64,000 bases of DNA from CANKHA01 sp963731585 (GCA_963731585.1 CAVSWC010000007.1:124001-188000); one strand, 5' to 3'. Positions 9,045 to 18,108 are shown, numbered from the stretch's first letter. Program-made: numbers and translations. The notes: generated by a model not told the origin, from the letters alone.

Positions 9045-9917
9045 TCACATCTCGATATCCAGTCCGATGTCGAGATTGATCACCGAATGCGTCAGCGCGC
9101 CGGAAGAAACGTAATCCACCCCGGTTTCGGCAATGGCGGCAACGCTGTCCAATGTAATGCCGCCGGAAGCTTCGGTCACAAGCTTGCCCTTCACCATGGC
9201 GACCGCTTCGCGCAGGCGCGGCAAATCGAAATTGTCGAGCAGCACCACGTCGGCGAGGCCGGTGTCGAGCACCTCGCGCAGCTGCTCCAGCGAATCGACT
9301 TCAATCTCGATCTTCACCAGATGGCCGACCGTGGCGCGGGCGCGCTCCAGCACCGGCCGGATGCCGCCGGCCACCGCCACATGGTTGTCCTTGATCAGCA
9401 CCGCGTCATCGAGCCCGAAACGGTGATTGAAACCCCCGCCGCAGCGGACAGCGTATTTCTGCAGCGCCCGCAGGCCGGGCAGCGTCTTGCGGGTGCAGGT
9501 GACGCGCGTCTTGGTATGCGAGACGCGGCGCACATATTCCGCCGTCGCGGTCGCTATGCCGGAAAGATGCCCGACGAAATTCAGCGCCACGCGCTCAGAC
9601 GCCAGCATGGCGCGCGCGGGGCCGGTTACCGTCATCAGCGAAGTATTCGCCGCCACCGCGTCGCCGTCGCGGGCATGCGCCTTGATCTCCATCTCCGGGG
9701 CGAGCTTGCGGAAGGCGGCTTCCACCAGCGGCAAGCCGGCGATGCGGCCCCCCTTGCGGGCAGCGACAACCGCGCGGCCGCGCGTGCCTTCGGGCACCGT
9801 GGCGATCGACGTCACATCGCCGGCCCGGCCGAGATCCTCAGCCAGCGCGCGCGTCACCGCCTCGTCGATCTCGAGCGGCGAGAGAAAGGCGTCGGGGCAG
9901 AGCAGCGTGCTTGGCAT
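9045..9917 (-). CDS. nadC: Nicotinate-nucleotide pyrophosphorylase (carboxylating)
   Basis: 290 residues from the ATG at 9917 (MPSTLLCPDAFLSPLEI). The open frame extends further upstream only through the end of nadB. Signatures are EDLGRAGDVTS, RKGGRIAGLPL, LNFVGHLSGIAT, TRKTLPGLRALQKYAVRCGG, HRFGLDDAVLIKDNH and the C-terminal EASGGITLDSV, with the active-site Arg/Lys/His set of quinolinate phosphoribosyltransferase. It converts quinolinate and PRPP to nicotinate mononucleotide, the last step of the de novo branch. It is the third gene of nadA-nadB-nadC and starts 8 bases after the nadB stop. Confidence 0.96.
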   Translation of the reverse strand: MPSTLLCPDAFLSPLEIDEAVTRALAEDLGRAGDVTSIATVPEGTRGRAVVAARKGGRIAGLPLVEAAFRKLAPEMEIKAHARDGDAVAANTSLMTVTGPARAMLASERVALNFVGHLSGIATATAEYVRRVSHTKTRVTCTRKTLPGLRALQKYAVRCGGGFNHRFGLDDAVLIKDNHVAVAGGIRPVLERARATVGHLVKIEIEVDSLEQLREVLDTGLADVVLLDNFDLPRLREAVAMVKGKLVTEASGGITLDSVAAIAETGVDYVSSGALTHSVINLDIGLDIEM

Positions 9918-9925
9918 GGGGATCC

Positions 9926-11479
9926 TTACAGCGCGGGCACAGGGCGGGCAGCAGCGCGCGCGGCAATCGCGCGTGCGTCCTCCAGGGTCAGGAAAGTCCG
10001 GTTTGCCTGCGCCGGATCCGGCTGCGGGTAGTCGGAGCGATAATGCGCGCCCCGGCTCTCCCGCCGCTTCCATGCGGTAGCAGCGATCAGCAATGCCGTG
10101 GTCGCCATGTTGCGGAGCGCCCGAGACGGTGCCGTGCGCTCGATACGGGCGATATCCGCCAGCGCTCGCGCGAGCCCTTCGGCGTCACGGATGACGCCAA
10201 CATGCCGCGCCATGATTTGACGCAACTCATCGTCTTGCACGGCCTGCGTCACGGCAGAGACGAAATCTTTTTTTCCTGGCGTGATGGGAGCCTTAAAGCG
10301 CATGCTGCAGATATCCTGCGCAACCCGTGCGCCGAACACCACGGCTTCCAGCAGCGAGTTCGACGCCAGCCGGTTGGCGCCATGCGCGCCGGTGCAGGCG
10401 ACTTCACCCGCCGCCCACAAATTGGGTATCGAGGTCCGGCCGCGCTCATCCACCGCCACGCCGCCCATGTGGTAATGCGCCGCCGGTGCGATCGGGACGA
10501 GATCGCGTGCCGGGTTGATGCCGGCTGTCATGCAGCTTGCGTAAACGGTGGGAAAGCGCGTGATGAAAGACTGGCCGATGGCCTCGCGCGCGTCGAGAAA
10601 AGCGCCGCGCCCGGCGGCGATCTCGGCAAAGACCCCGCGGGCGACCACGTCGCGCGGCGCGAGGTCGCCGTCGGGATGCAGCTTGCGCATAAAGCGCTCG
10701 CCCTTGCCGTTAACGAGCACCGCGCCGTCGCCGCGCAACGCTTCCGTTGCGAGCGGGGCCGGGTCTTGGCCGATGTCGATCGCGGTCGGATGGAATTGCA
10801 CGAATTCGGTATCGGCCAGCAGCGCCCCCGCGCGTGCCGCCATGGCGAGACCGATGCCGCGTGCTTCCGATGGATTGGTGGTCACCGCGTAGAGGTGGCC
10901 GATGCCACCGGTCGCGAGTACGACGGCGCTGGCGGGGAGGGTGACAAGACGGCCGGCAGCGTCACGCGCCTTCGCGCCCATGATCGCGCCCTGTGCAACG
11001 ATCAGTTCTTCCGCTGAAAGCCCTTCCAGAACATGAATTGACGGCGTCTTGCGCACGGCATCGGCCAGCGCCGCCATGATGGCGCCGCCGGCCATGTCGC
11101 CCTGCACCCGGACAATGCGGCGGGCCGAATGCGCCGCCTCGCGCGAGACCGCGAGCCGTCCCTGCAGATCCTTGTCGAAGGGAACGCCATAGGACAAAAG
11201 ATCACGCACGCGCTCGCCGGCTTCCTCAGCCATGCCCCGCGCCACAGCTTCGTCAACCAAGCCCGCCCCGGCAGCGATGGTGTCGCGCGCATGGGCTTCC
11301 GCGGTGTCGCCTTGCGCTACCGCGGCGGCGATGCCGCCCTGCGCCCAGGCCGTGGAGGCGCCTTCGCCAATCGGCGCAGAGGCCAGCACGGTCACCGGCC
11401 GCGGCGCCAGCTTGAGCGCGCAGAACAGGCCGGCGAGCCCGCCGCCGATGATCAGGATATTGCTGGTGGAATCGGACAT
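9926..11479 (-). CDS. nadB: L-aspartate oxidase
   Basis: 517 residues. The N-terminal dinucleotide fold reads IIGGGLAGLFCALKL, followed by STAWAQGGIAAAV, typical of the succinate-dehydrogenase-like flavoproteins. FAD-linked and active-site motifs include EFVQFHPTAID, HYHMGGVAVDERGRTS, LWAAGEVACTGAHGANRLAS and NSLLEAVVFG. It oxidises aspartate to iminoaspartate for NadA. The C-terminal helical domain (SRALRNMATTALLIAATA, RESRGAHYRSDYP) is complete. It lies between nadA and nadC in the operon, separated from nadA by a 139-base mosaic repeat. Confidence 0.97.
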   Translation of the reverse strand: MSDSTSNILIIGGGLAGLFCALKLAPRPVTVLASAPIGEGASTAWAQGGIAAAVAQGDTAEAHARDTIAAGAGLVDEAVARGMAEEAGERVRDLLSYGVPFDKDLQGRLAVSREAAHSARRIVRVQGDMAGGAIMAALADAVRKTPSIHVLEGLSAEELIVAQGAIMGAKARDAAGRLVTLPASAVVLATGGIGHLYAVTTNPSEARGIGLAMAARAGALLADTEFVQFHPTAIDIGQDPAPLATEALRGDGAVLVNGKGERFMRKLHPDGDLAPRDVVARGVFAEIAAGRGAFLDAREAIGQSFITRFPTVYASCMTAGINPARDLVPIAPAAHYHMGGVAVDERGRTSIPNLWAAGEVACTGAHGANRLASNSLLEAVVFGARVAQDICSMRFKAPITPGKKDFVSAVTQAVQDDELRQIMARHVGVIRDAEGLARALADIARIERTAPSRALRNMATTALLIAATAWKRRESRGAHYRSDYPQPDPAQANRTFLTLEDARAIAARAAARPVPAL

Positions 11480-11492
11480 TCGGTCTCTTTCA

Positions 11493-11631
11493 CCTCTCCC
11501 CGTGTACGGGGAGAGGTCGACCGCGAAGCGGTCGGGTGAGGGGGAGTTGAAGCAGGAACATGCGGTGAGGCCCCCTCATCCGGCTCGCAGCTTGCGCTGC
11601 TCGCCACCTTCTCCCCGCGGCGGGGAGAAGG
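11493..11631. repeat. Mosaic palindromic repeat between nadA and nadB (RIME-like)
   Basis: Several nested inverted repeats: CCTCTCCCCGT with its complement (11493-11516), CGACCGC/GCGGTCG (11518-11534), GAGGGGG against CCCCCTC, and CCTTCTCCCCG/CGGGGAGAAGG at the right end. The layout resembles the rhizobial intergenic mosaic elements. It sits inside the nadABC transcript, where it could stabilise or attenuate the message. Confidence 0.75.
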
Positions 11632-11639
11632 AAAGGAAA

Positions 11640-12731
11640 TCAGCTCTTCAAGTTCACCATGCGCTCGACGGCGCGGCGGGCCTTGGCGGCGATGGCCGGA
11701 TCCACCCAGACCTCTTCCTGCATATAGACCAGGCTGTCGAGGATCTTCGGGAGCGTGATGCGCTTCATGTGCGGACAAAGATTGCACGGCCGCACGAACT
11801 GCACGTTCGGCAACTCTGCCGAGACGTTGTCCGCCATCGAGCATTCGGTGACGAGTACAACGCGCTTCGGCTGGCGCCGGCGCACAAAGTCGATCATGCC
11901 GGAAGTCGAACCGGTGTAATCCGCCTCGGCGATCACGTCGGGCGGGCATTCCGGATGCGCGATGATCTGCACCGATGGATCGTCCGCGCGCACGCGGCGC
12001 AGCTCCTCGCCGGTAAAACGCTCATGCACCTCGCAGGAGCCCTTCCAGGCGATGATTTTCACCTTGCTCTGGGAGGCGACATAGGAAGCGAGATACTGGT
12101 CCGGCAGGAAGATCACCTTGTCGGTACCGAGACTTTCGACCACCTGCACGGCATTGGCGGAGGTGCAGCAGATGTCGCTCTCGGCCTTCACCTCGGCTGA
12201 GGTGTTCACGTAAGTCACCACCGGCACGCCCGGGAAGCGCTCGCGCAACAGCCGCACGTCCTCCGCCGTGATCGACTCCGCCAGCGAGCAGCCCGCCTTC
12301 AGGTCGGGGATCAGCACGACCTTGTCGGGATTCAGGATCTTCGCGGTCTCGGCCATGAAGTGGACGCCGCATTGCACGATCACATCGGCATCAGCCCTGG
12401 CTGCCTCACGCGCAAGCTGCAGCGAGTCACCGACCACGTCGGCGACGCAGTGGTAGATTTCCGGCGTCTGGTAATTATGCGCCAGAATGACGGCGTTGCG
12501 CTCTTTCTTGAGCTTGTTGATCGCACGCACATAGGGCGCGAAGAACGGCCACTCCACCGAGGGAATGACGTTTTTGACGCGCGCATAGAGAGGCGCGGTC
12601 TCGCGCTCCACTTCCGCGGTCCATTCGAGCGAGGGCATGGGCAAGATCGGGAAACGCGTGCGTGGCCGTCGCGCCTGTGGCGCGTGCGGGGCGCTGCTGG
12701 CCTGCGGGCCAAGCGTTTCGATGATCGGCAT
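11640..12731 (-). CDS. nadA: Quinolinate synthase A
   Basis: 363 residues from the ATG at 12731 (MPIIETLG), chosen because GGAGGC lies just upstream; an in-frame ATG at 12743 lacks such a site. NadA features: AVILAHNYQTPEIYH, QCGVHFMAETAKIL, IPDLKAGCSLA, KGSCEVHERF, IIAHPECPPDV and PCNLCPHMKRIT. Cysteines in the CGVHF, SCEVH and CNLCPHM motifs fit the three [4Fe-4S] ligands. It condenses iminoaspartate with dihydroxyacetone phosphate to quinolinate. It is the first gene of nadABC, directly behind a perfect inverted-repeat operator. Confidence 0.97.
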   Translation of the reverse strand: MPIIETLGPQASSAPHAPQARRPRTRFPILPMPSLEWTAEVERETAPLYARVKNVIPSVEWPFFAPYVRAINKLKKERNAVILAHNYQTPEIYHCVADVVGDSLQLAREAARADADVIVQCGVHFMAETAKILNPDKVVLIPDLKAGCSLAESITAEDVRLLRERFPGVPVVTYVNTSAEVKAESDICCTSANAVQVVESLGTDKVIFLPDQYLASYVASQSKVKIIAWKGSCEVHERFTGEELRRVRADDPSVQIIAHPECPPDVIAEADYTGSTSGMIDFVRRRQPKRVVLVTECSMADNVSAELPNVQFVRPCNLCPHMKRITLPKILDSLVYMQEEVWVDPAIAAKARRAVERMVNLKS

Positions 12732-12744
12732 GGCTGCCTCCATC

Positions 12745-12763
12745 TATGCTCTATTTGAGCATA
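12745..12763 (-). promoter_or_regulatory. Candidate NadQ operator upstream of nadA
   Basis: TATGCTC (12745-12751) and GAGCATA (12757-12763) form a perfect 7-bp inverted repeat around a 5-base spacer, 13 bases upstream of the nadA start, where a bound repressor would block transcription. A NadQ-family regulator gene lies about 3.2 kb away at 15953-16933. The symmetry and position are seen; NadQ binding is inferred. Confidence 0.7.
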
Positions 12764-13045
12764 ACGTGGGACCAAAAATACCCGGCTGCAACCGGCTTTG
12801 TCTCACTTCGAGCAAATCACATATAGCACTTCCTGGCCGGCACCGCTACCCCTTTGCTGATGATCAGGCCAGGCCCTCGGCGACCCCATCACTGCCGAGG
12901 GCGGCGAAGTCTTTGTCTGCAGCGCCGAACCGATCTTCACGCGAGAACAAATCCATTCGGAAAAGAAATTTGTCGCCGTTTCGCTGAAAGAGTAGGGATG
13001 CACGTAGGCTGTCGCCCCGAACTCGCGCTCCCCCCGGAATTTTTC

Positions 13046-14290
13046 ATGTCCGTTCGCACCACTTCGAAATCGATGACCTGGCGCACGCCAGCCGTGATCA
13101 TCCTGATCTGCGGCGCGGCCGTGTCGGCGCTCGGCTTCGGGCCGCGCTCGACGCTCGGGCTTTTCCTCACCCCGATGACGCAGATGCAGGGCTGGGGACG
13201 CGATGTCTTCTCGCTCGGCCTGGCGTTGCAGATGTTGCTGTGGGGCGCGGGGCAACCGATTGCGGGCGCCATTGCCGACCGCTTCGGCGCGGCGCGGGTA
13301 TTGATCGCCGGCGCGCTTCTCACTTCCGCCGGCTTACTCCTGATGGCATATGGCGGAAGCTCGCCGGGAATGTTTTATCTCAGTGCCGGCGTATTGGTCG
13401 GCTTCGGGCTCTCCGGATCCGGCTTTCAAGTCGTGCTGGGGGCTTTCGCGAAACTGATGCCGCCGCAATGGCGCTCGCTGTCCTTTGGCGTCGGCACAGC
13501 TGCCGGCTCCTTTGGACAGTTTCTCTTTGCCCCATTGGCGGTGATATGGCTGGGCGCTTTCGGCTGGCAGTTTTCGCTGCTCATTTTTGCGTTACTCGTT
13601 GCACTGATCGCACCGCTGGCGCTGGCACTCGCGACGCCGACCATGGAGCCTTCCCGATCGCCCGGCGCCGAGCTACCGCAATCCCTGCGGCATTCGCTGG
13701 CTGAGGCCTTGGCCCACCGCAGCTACGTGCTGCTGGTAATCGGATTTTTCACCTGCGGCTTTCAGCTCTTCTTCATCACCGTGCACCTGCCGGGCTATCT
13801 GATCGATCGTGGCCTGACGGCCGAAGACGGCGGCTGGACCCTGGCGGCCATCGGGCTTTTTAACATCCTCGGCTCTCTGCTGGCCGGCTGGCTGAGCGAC
13901 AAGATGCAGAAGCGCTATATCCTCTCCGCTATTTATTTTCTCCGTTCGCTCGCGATCCTGGCCTTCATTACGCTGCCGGCCAGCCTGCCCTCCGCAATCT
14001 TTTTTGGGGCTACCATGGGCCTGCTCTGGCTCTCGACCGTGCCGCCCACCAACGGCCTGATCGCTGTCATGTTCGGCACGCGATGGCTGACCATGCTGGC
14101 TGGCCTGGCTTTCTTCAGCCATCAGGTTGGCGGGTTTCTCGGTGTGTGGCTCGGCGGACTTCTGTACGAGCGCACCGGCTCCTACGATGTGGTCTGGTGG
14201 GGTGCGATTGGCCTCGGGGTGATCTCGGCGCTGGTCAACCTGCCGATCGTGGAAAAACCGGTGGCACGCATGGCCGCCGCGGCTGCGTGA
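13046..14290 (+). CDS. MFS transporter (oxalate/formate-antiporter-like)
   Basis: 414 residues from the ATG at 13046 (MSVRTTSKSMTW), preceded by CCGGAA. About twelve hydrophobic segments are visible. A motif-A-like loop after TM2 reads GAIADRFGAARVLIAGALL, and its second-half counterpart is GWLSDKMQKRYILSA. It is an inner-membrane secondary carrier. The shape resembles the RhlT/OFA-like monocarboxylate group, but the substrate cannot be read from sequence. It is transcribed away from nadA and is followed after 79 bases by an acrylyl-CoA-reductase-like gene. Confidence 0.85.
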   Translation: MSVRTTSKSMTWRTPAVIILICGAAVSALGFGPRSTLGLFLTPMTQMQGWGRDVFSLGLALQMLLWGAGQPIAGAIADRFGAARVLIAGALLTSAGLLLMAYGGSSPGMFYLSAGVLVGFGLSGSGFQVVLGAFAKLMPPQWRSLSFGVGTAAGSFGQFLFAPLAVIWLGAFGWQFSLLIFALLVALIAPLALALATPTMEPSRSPGAELPQSLRHSLAEALAHRSYVLLVIGFFTCGFQLFFITVHLPGYLIDRGLTAEDGGWTLAAIGLFNILGSLLAGWLSDKMQKRYILSAIYFLRSLAILAFITLPASLPSAIFFGATMGLLWLSTVPPTNGLIAVMFGTRWLTMLAGLAFFSHQVGGFLGVWLGGLLYERTGSYDVVWWGAIGLGVISALVNLPIVEKPVARMAAAAA

Positions 14291-14313
14291 GCAAGTGAAA
14301 CGCCGCTTCTTGT

Positions 14314-14357
14314 TGTCATCCCGGACGGCGAGTGAAACGAGCCGATCCGGGATGACA
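14314..14357. repeat. Inverted repeat TGTCATCCCGGA / TCCGGGATGACA
   Basis: A perfect 12-bp inverted repeat (14314-14325 and 14346-14357) with a 20-base loop lies between the MFS gene and the next start. Similar TGTCATGCCCG and GACGAC-type palindromes occur at 59535, 60662 and 62610. It may serve as a terminator-like structure for the MFS gene. Confidence 0.7.
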
Positions 14358-14369
14358 GGGGGAGAACTG

Positions 14370-15356
14370 ATGCCGATTTTCAAAGCCATCGTGGTTGAAA
14401 AGGGTGACAGCGGCCAAAAGGTCGCGCTGACCGATTTCGACGACAAGGAGTTGATGGACGGCGACGTCACCATTCGGATCGAATGGTCCACGGTGAACTA
14501 CAAGGACGGTCTCGCCATCAGCGGCAAGGCGCCGGTGGTCCGCCGCTTTCCCATGATCCCGGGAATAGATCTCGCCGGCACGGTGGAGATCTCGACACAT
14601 CCAGCCTGGAAACCCGGCGACAAGGTCATCTGCAACGGTTGGGGCTTGGGCGAAACGCACCTCGGGGGCTACGCCGAAAAGGCTCGTGTCCAAGGCGATT
14701 GGCTGGTGCCGCTGCCGCCGAGCATGAGCGCGCGTGACGCCATGGCGATCGGCACGGCCGGCTACACTGCCATGCTTTGCGTCATGGCGTTGGAGCGGCA
14801 TGGCCTCACCCCGCAGCACGGCCCTGTCGTCGTGACCGGTGCGTCGGGCGGCGTTGGCTCGGTTGCCATTGCAGTGCTCGCCAAACTTGGCTGGCAGGTG
14901 ATCGCTTCCACCGGCCGCCTGCAGGAAGCGGATTATCTGAAGCGCCTGGGCGCAACCGAGATCGTCGACCGCAGCGAGCTGACGGGTCCCGCAAAACCGC
15001 TGGCGAAAGAACGCTGGGCGGCGGCCGTCGACAGCGTGGGCTCCGCGACGCTGGCGAATGTGCTGTCCATGACGCGTAGCGACGGCGCAGTCACGGCTTG
15101 CGGCCTGGCGGGCGGCATGGATCTTCCGACCAGCGTCGCACCTTTCATCCTGCGGGGTGTCTCCCTCCTCGGCATCAACTCGGTGATGTGCCCGCTTGCG
15201 CTGCGGCGCGAGGCTTGGCGGCGGCTGGAGTCGGATCTCGACCGTGGCAAGCTTGCCACCATGACCAGCGAGATCGGGCTGGCGGATGTGATTACCACCG
15301 CGCCGCGCATTCTAGCGGGTATGGTCCGCGGGCGTATCGTGGTGAAAGTCGGATAA
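14370..15356 (+). CDS. acuI: Zinc-free medium-chain reductase, acrylyl-CoA reductase (AcuI/YhdH) family
   Basis: 328 residues from the ATG at 14370 (MPIFKAIVVEKG), preceded by GGGGAGAACTG. The GroES-like half has NYKDGLAISGKAPVVRRFP and PGIDLAGTV. The Rossmann half has VVVTGASGGVGSVAIAVLAKLG. GLAGGMDLPTSVAPFILRGVSLLGI is typical of the YhdH/AcuI quinone-oxidoreductase group, which uses NADPH to reduce acrylyl-CoA to propionyl-CoA. No zinc ligands are seen. The symbol rests on overall family resemblance, so the true substrate could differ. Confidence 0.8.
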   Translation: MPIFKAIVVEKGDSGQKVALTDFDDKELMDGDVTIRIEWSTVNYKDGLAISGKAPVVRRFPMIPGIDLAGTVEISTHPAWKPGDKVICNGWGLGETHLGGYAEKARVQGDWLVPLPPSMSARDAMAIGTAGYTAMLCVMALERHGLTPQHGPVVVTGASGGVGSVAIAVLAKLGWQVIASTGRLQEADYLKRLGATEIVDRSELTGPAKPLAKERWAAAVDSVGSATLANVLSMTRSDGAVTACGLAGGMDLPTSVAPFILRGVSLLGINSVMCPLALRREAWRRLESDLDRGKLATMTSEIGLADVITTAPRILAGMVRGRIVVKVG

Positions 15357-15469
15357 CCGCCTGAAACTTGGGGCAAATCCCGGCTTCATCTGTCTAAGGC
15401 GTTATGGTAAGATTTTCATTAAGAAAAATCCGTTAGGGTTTGCGCAGCGTCGAGTGGGGGTTGATCCGG

Positions 15470-15937
15470 ATGTTCAAGCGTATGGCCGTCGTCGTGCTGG
15501 GGCTCATGGCGAGCGCTCCGGCCTTTGCCCAAGAGCTGAAACCCGAAGAAGCGCGCCGGTTCATCGCCGGCAAGCTGTTCGCCTTCAACTGTTTTGAGGG
15601 CACGCGGGGTGCAGGCCGCATCTACGCGGACGGTTCGGTCTCCGGCTCGGTGCAGTTCGGCGGCAGCGGCCCTGTCCGGGCCGTCCGTCTTCCGGCCGGC
15701 ACGCTGCAAGTCAAGCCGGAGGCGGTCTGCGCCTCCATGCAGGGCTTGCCGTTCCAGCCCTGCTTCAATCTGCAGAAGATCGATCCGGCGAGCTTCCGCG
15801 GTTCGATTTCCGGACTTGGATTCGCCTATTGCGAGTTCAATCGCAAGTCCGGCCGGGTCGATCTCGCGACCATGACACGTTCGCGCGCCGCCAATGTGCG
15901 CGCCGTGTCGGTTACGGAATCCAACGACAACGACTGA
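15470..15937 (+). CDS. Exported protein of unknown function
   Basis: 155 residues from the ATG at 15470. An N-terminal signal peptide (MFKRMAVVVLGLMASAPAFA) ends before QELKPEEARRF, so the product is periplasmic. The mature part has four cysteines (in AFNCFEG, AVCASMQ, PFQPCFN and AYCEFN) that could form two disulfides, and glycine-rich beta-like stretches (GRIYADGSVSGSVQFGGSG). I do not recognise the family. It converges on nadQ, leaving a 15-base gap. Confidence 0.75.
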   Translation: MFKRMAVVVLGLMASAPAFAQELKPEEARRFIAGKLFAFNCFEGTRGAGRIYADGSVSGSVQFGGSGPVRAVRLPAGTLQVKPEAVCASMQGLPFQPCFNLQKIDPASFRGSISGLGFAYCEFNRKSGRVDLATMTRSRAANVRAVSVTESNDND

Positions 15938-15952
15938 TTTGCTCGTGCGAGG

Positions 15953-16933
15953 TCAGCCTCGCCCGCCAAGCCGCAAGCCTGGCGAGGGGCGTTCCTGAAT
16001 CACTTCACGCCGGAAACGAAAGCGGGCAGCGGGGCGTCCGCCGGTGGACGTCGACACGTCGCCGGTCGGCTCGACCAGCGCGCCTGTTTCCACCAAGCGG
16101 CGGAAGTTTTGTTTGTGCAGGTGGCGGCCCGAAATCGCCTCCACCGTCAGCTGCAATTCTGTCAACGTGAATTCCGGCGGCATCAGCTCGAAGATCACCG
16201 GGCGATATTTCAGCTTGGCGCGCAGCCGCGCGATGGCGGTAGCCAGAATGCGCCGATGGTCAAAGCGCATAAGCTCGCCCAGCGCGGGCAGGGTCTTGCG
16301 CGCGAGCGCGGCCTCACGGCCGTCGCGTTTTGCCTCCTCCACCAGGCCTGCCTCGTAGAGCAGTTCGTAGCGGTCGAGCACTTTCTCCTCATCCCACGGG
16401 CTTCCGTCGATCCCGAAGCAAAGCCGCAGCCGCTCCTGACGGCCAAGCGCACGGTCGGCTTCCGGCTGCTGTTTGCCCGCGGCCCATTCCTTCAGCAGCG
16501 GCAGGAGGGCGGAGTCGAGGATTTTCGGCTGGCCTTCGCGCCAGTCCTCCCACGGGAAGAACCGATACCAGGGCTCGAAGCCGGCGGCGGATGTGCGCAA
16601 GCTCGCGTTGTCCGGCATCCGGCTGAGCGCGAGATAGCCGACCGAAACCACGTGCGGGCCGGCGTCTTGCGCGAGATGGCGGCCGCGATCGCCAAATGTG
16701 TAAAGCTGCTCCACATAGCCCAGGCGCAGACCGGTCTGCGCCTCGACCCAGGCATGCAGTCCGATTTCGAAGGTGCGGTGCGTGCGCGGGTCGAAAGGCC
16801 CGAAGGGAAGTCCGGCGCGCGGCTCCCCTTTGCCTCGATCAGATGCGACGAGGATTGTCGGCTCGTCATCCTCGGTCGCTACAATCGCGGCGGTGAGGCC
16901 AATCTCGATCGGTGGGAGTGTCGTTTTGGCCAT
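15953..16933 (-). CDS. nadQ: NadQ-type Nudix-related transcriptional repressor of NAD synthesis
   Basis: 326 residues. The N-terminal half is Nudix-like without an intact Nudix box (IGLTAAIVATEDDEPTILVAS, then HRTFEIGLHAWVEAQTGLRLGYVEQLYTFGDRGR), as in regulators that bind rather than cut ADP-ribose-type ligands. The C-terminal part is a winged helix: EFTLTELQLTVEAISG, then LHKQNFRRLVETGALV. This matches the COG4111/NadQ layout known from alphaproteobacteria. A perfect operator-like palindrome lies before nadABC 3 kb away, which supports the role. NrtR is the related alternative. Confidence 0.82.
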   Translation of the reverse strand: MAKTTLPPIEIGLTAAIVATEDDEPTILVASDRGKGEPRAGLPFGPFDPRTHRTFEIGLHAWVEAQTGLRLGYVEQLYTFGDRGRHLAQDAGPHVVSVGYLALSRMPDNASLRTSAAGFEPWYRFFPWEDWREGQPKILDSALLPLLKEWAAGKQQPEADRALGRQERLRLCFGIDGSPWDEEKVLDRYELLYEAGLVEEAKRDGREAALARKTLPALGELMRFDHRRILATAIARLRAKLKYRPVIFELMPPEFTLTELQLTVEAISGRHLHKQNFRRLVETGALVEPTGDVSTSTGGRPAARFRFRREVIQERPSPGLRLGGRG

Positions 16934-16963
16934 CGTCGCGCAGCGCCCTGGCGAGCAAGAGAT

Positions 16964-17470
16964 CTATTTCAAATCGAGCGAAAACGGATCGGCCTCGTAG
17001 CCCATATCGCCCGGACCAATGGCTTCAATGGCGGCGATCATACGCCCCTGGCGTTCGAGAATACGGTCGGCAAGCGATACGATCAGGCTATTGGGCATGG
17101 CTGTGCGCGAGACGCGGCGCATCTGCTTCGCGATCGCCATTTCATCGCGGTCGGGATTTAACGCGCAAGCGGCGGCATAGGCGCTCGCCGTCGAACGGCT
17201 GATGCCGGCGTAGCAATGAATCACCAGCGGGGCCGAGCGATCCCAGCTTGTGACGAAGCGCATCAGACGCGCGACGTGGTCCTCGCAGGGATGACTGTAG
17301 CCGTTGACTGGGCAGGTGATGTCGTCGACATCGATGTGCAGATGGTTTTTCGCATCCACCATAGGTGGGCGCTCAACCAGCGAGATGTCCTTGAGCAGGG
17401 TAATGATGTGCCGGGCGCCGGTCTCCTCGACCGTCTGGTGGAGGCGCGCCAGTGAGCAAACATGGATCAT
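16964..17470 (-). CDS. Tyrosine/dual-specificity phosphatase-like protein
   Basis: 168 residues. The P-loop reads VIHCYAGISRSTA, an HC-X5-R motif with the nucleophilic Cys at residue 86 and Arg at 92. An upstream acidic loop (HIDVDDITCPVNGY) may supply the general acid. This is the compact cysteine-phosphatase fold found widely in rhizobia next to nadQ-like genes. It is probably cytoplasmic, since there is no signal or membrane segment. It starts 44 bases after the HD-hydrolase stop on the same strand, and nadQ follows after 30 bases, so these genes may share a transcript. The substrate is unknown. Confidence 0.85.
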   Translation of the reverse strand: MIHVCSLARLHQTVEETGARHIITLLKDISLVERPPMVDAKNHLHIDVDDITCPVNGYSHPCEDHVARLMRFVTSWDRSAPLVIHCYAGISRSTASAYAAACALNPDRDEMAIAKQMRRVSRTAMPNSLIVSLADRILERQGRMIAAIEAIGPGDMGYEADPFSLDLK

Positions 17471-17514
17471 CTCAGTCTTCTAACGCTGCGTTTTGTCATA
17501 TCTGTGGCGCGCGG

Positions 17515-18081
17515 TTATTCGCGTGTGAGCTTGGTCAGCCGCTCACGATAGCGATCCTCGGCAACCTCGGCGGGCCAGGGGTCAAGATAGTCCCGTTCCA
17601 ACGCCGGCGAAAAGCTTGGCGGCCTGCCGAAGAAGCGGCGTGCTTCGGCAGCATGGAAGCCGGCAAGTCGCGTGGCCTCAAAATAGGCGGCGCCGTGGTC
17701 GGCCATTTTGATAAGCATCTCGATCTCTTGCGGTAAGGCCGGCGGAAGGCCGAAGCGCAGGTGGATCGCGGCCAACAGCCGCTTCTCCACGGCTTTGTAG
17801 GAGTCGCCGATCACCGCTTTGAACGGCGAGATCATGTCGCCGATTACATATTCCGGCGCGTCATGCAGCATGATCGCGAGGCGCCGCTGGGGATCCAGGC
17901 GCGGCGTGCGCGCGCGCGCGACCGCTTCCACCAGCAAGGTATGCTGCGCGACCGAAAAGATATGCGCGCCTTTGGTCTGGCCGTTCCAGCGCGCCACGCG
18001 CGCCAGTCCGTGGGCGATGTCCTCGATCTCCACGTCGAGCGGCGAAGGATCAAGTAAGTCGAGCCGCCGCCCCGACAGCAT
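17515..18081 (-). CDS. HD-domain phosphohydrolase (YfbR-like)
   Basis: 188 residues. The HD-type metal site is visible as FSVAQHTLLV (first His), MLHDAPEYVIGDM (the HD pair) and IKMADHGAAYFEA (a distal Asp). A YfbR-like 5'-nucleotidase role is possible, but the family contains many substrates. The start at 18081 is only 28 bases from a GC-rich mosaic repeat upstream. It probably heads a minus-strand run with the phosphatase-like gene and nadQ. Confidence 0.8.
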   Translation of the reverse strand: MLSGRRLDLLDPSPLDVEIEDIAHGLARVARWNGQTKGAHIFSVAQHTLLVEAVARARTPRLDPQRRLAIMLHDAPEYVIGDMISPFKAVIGDSYKAVEKRLLAAIHLRFGLPPALPQEIEMLIKMADHGAAYFEATRLAGFHAAEARRFFGRPPSFSPALERDYLDPWPAEVAEDRYRERLTKLTRE

Positions 18082-18108
18082 GCGCTGCCAGGCGCGGGTT
18101 CCTGTTCT

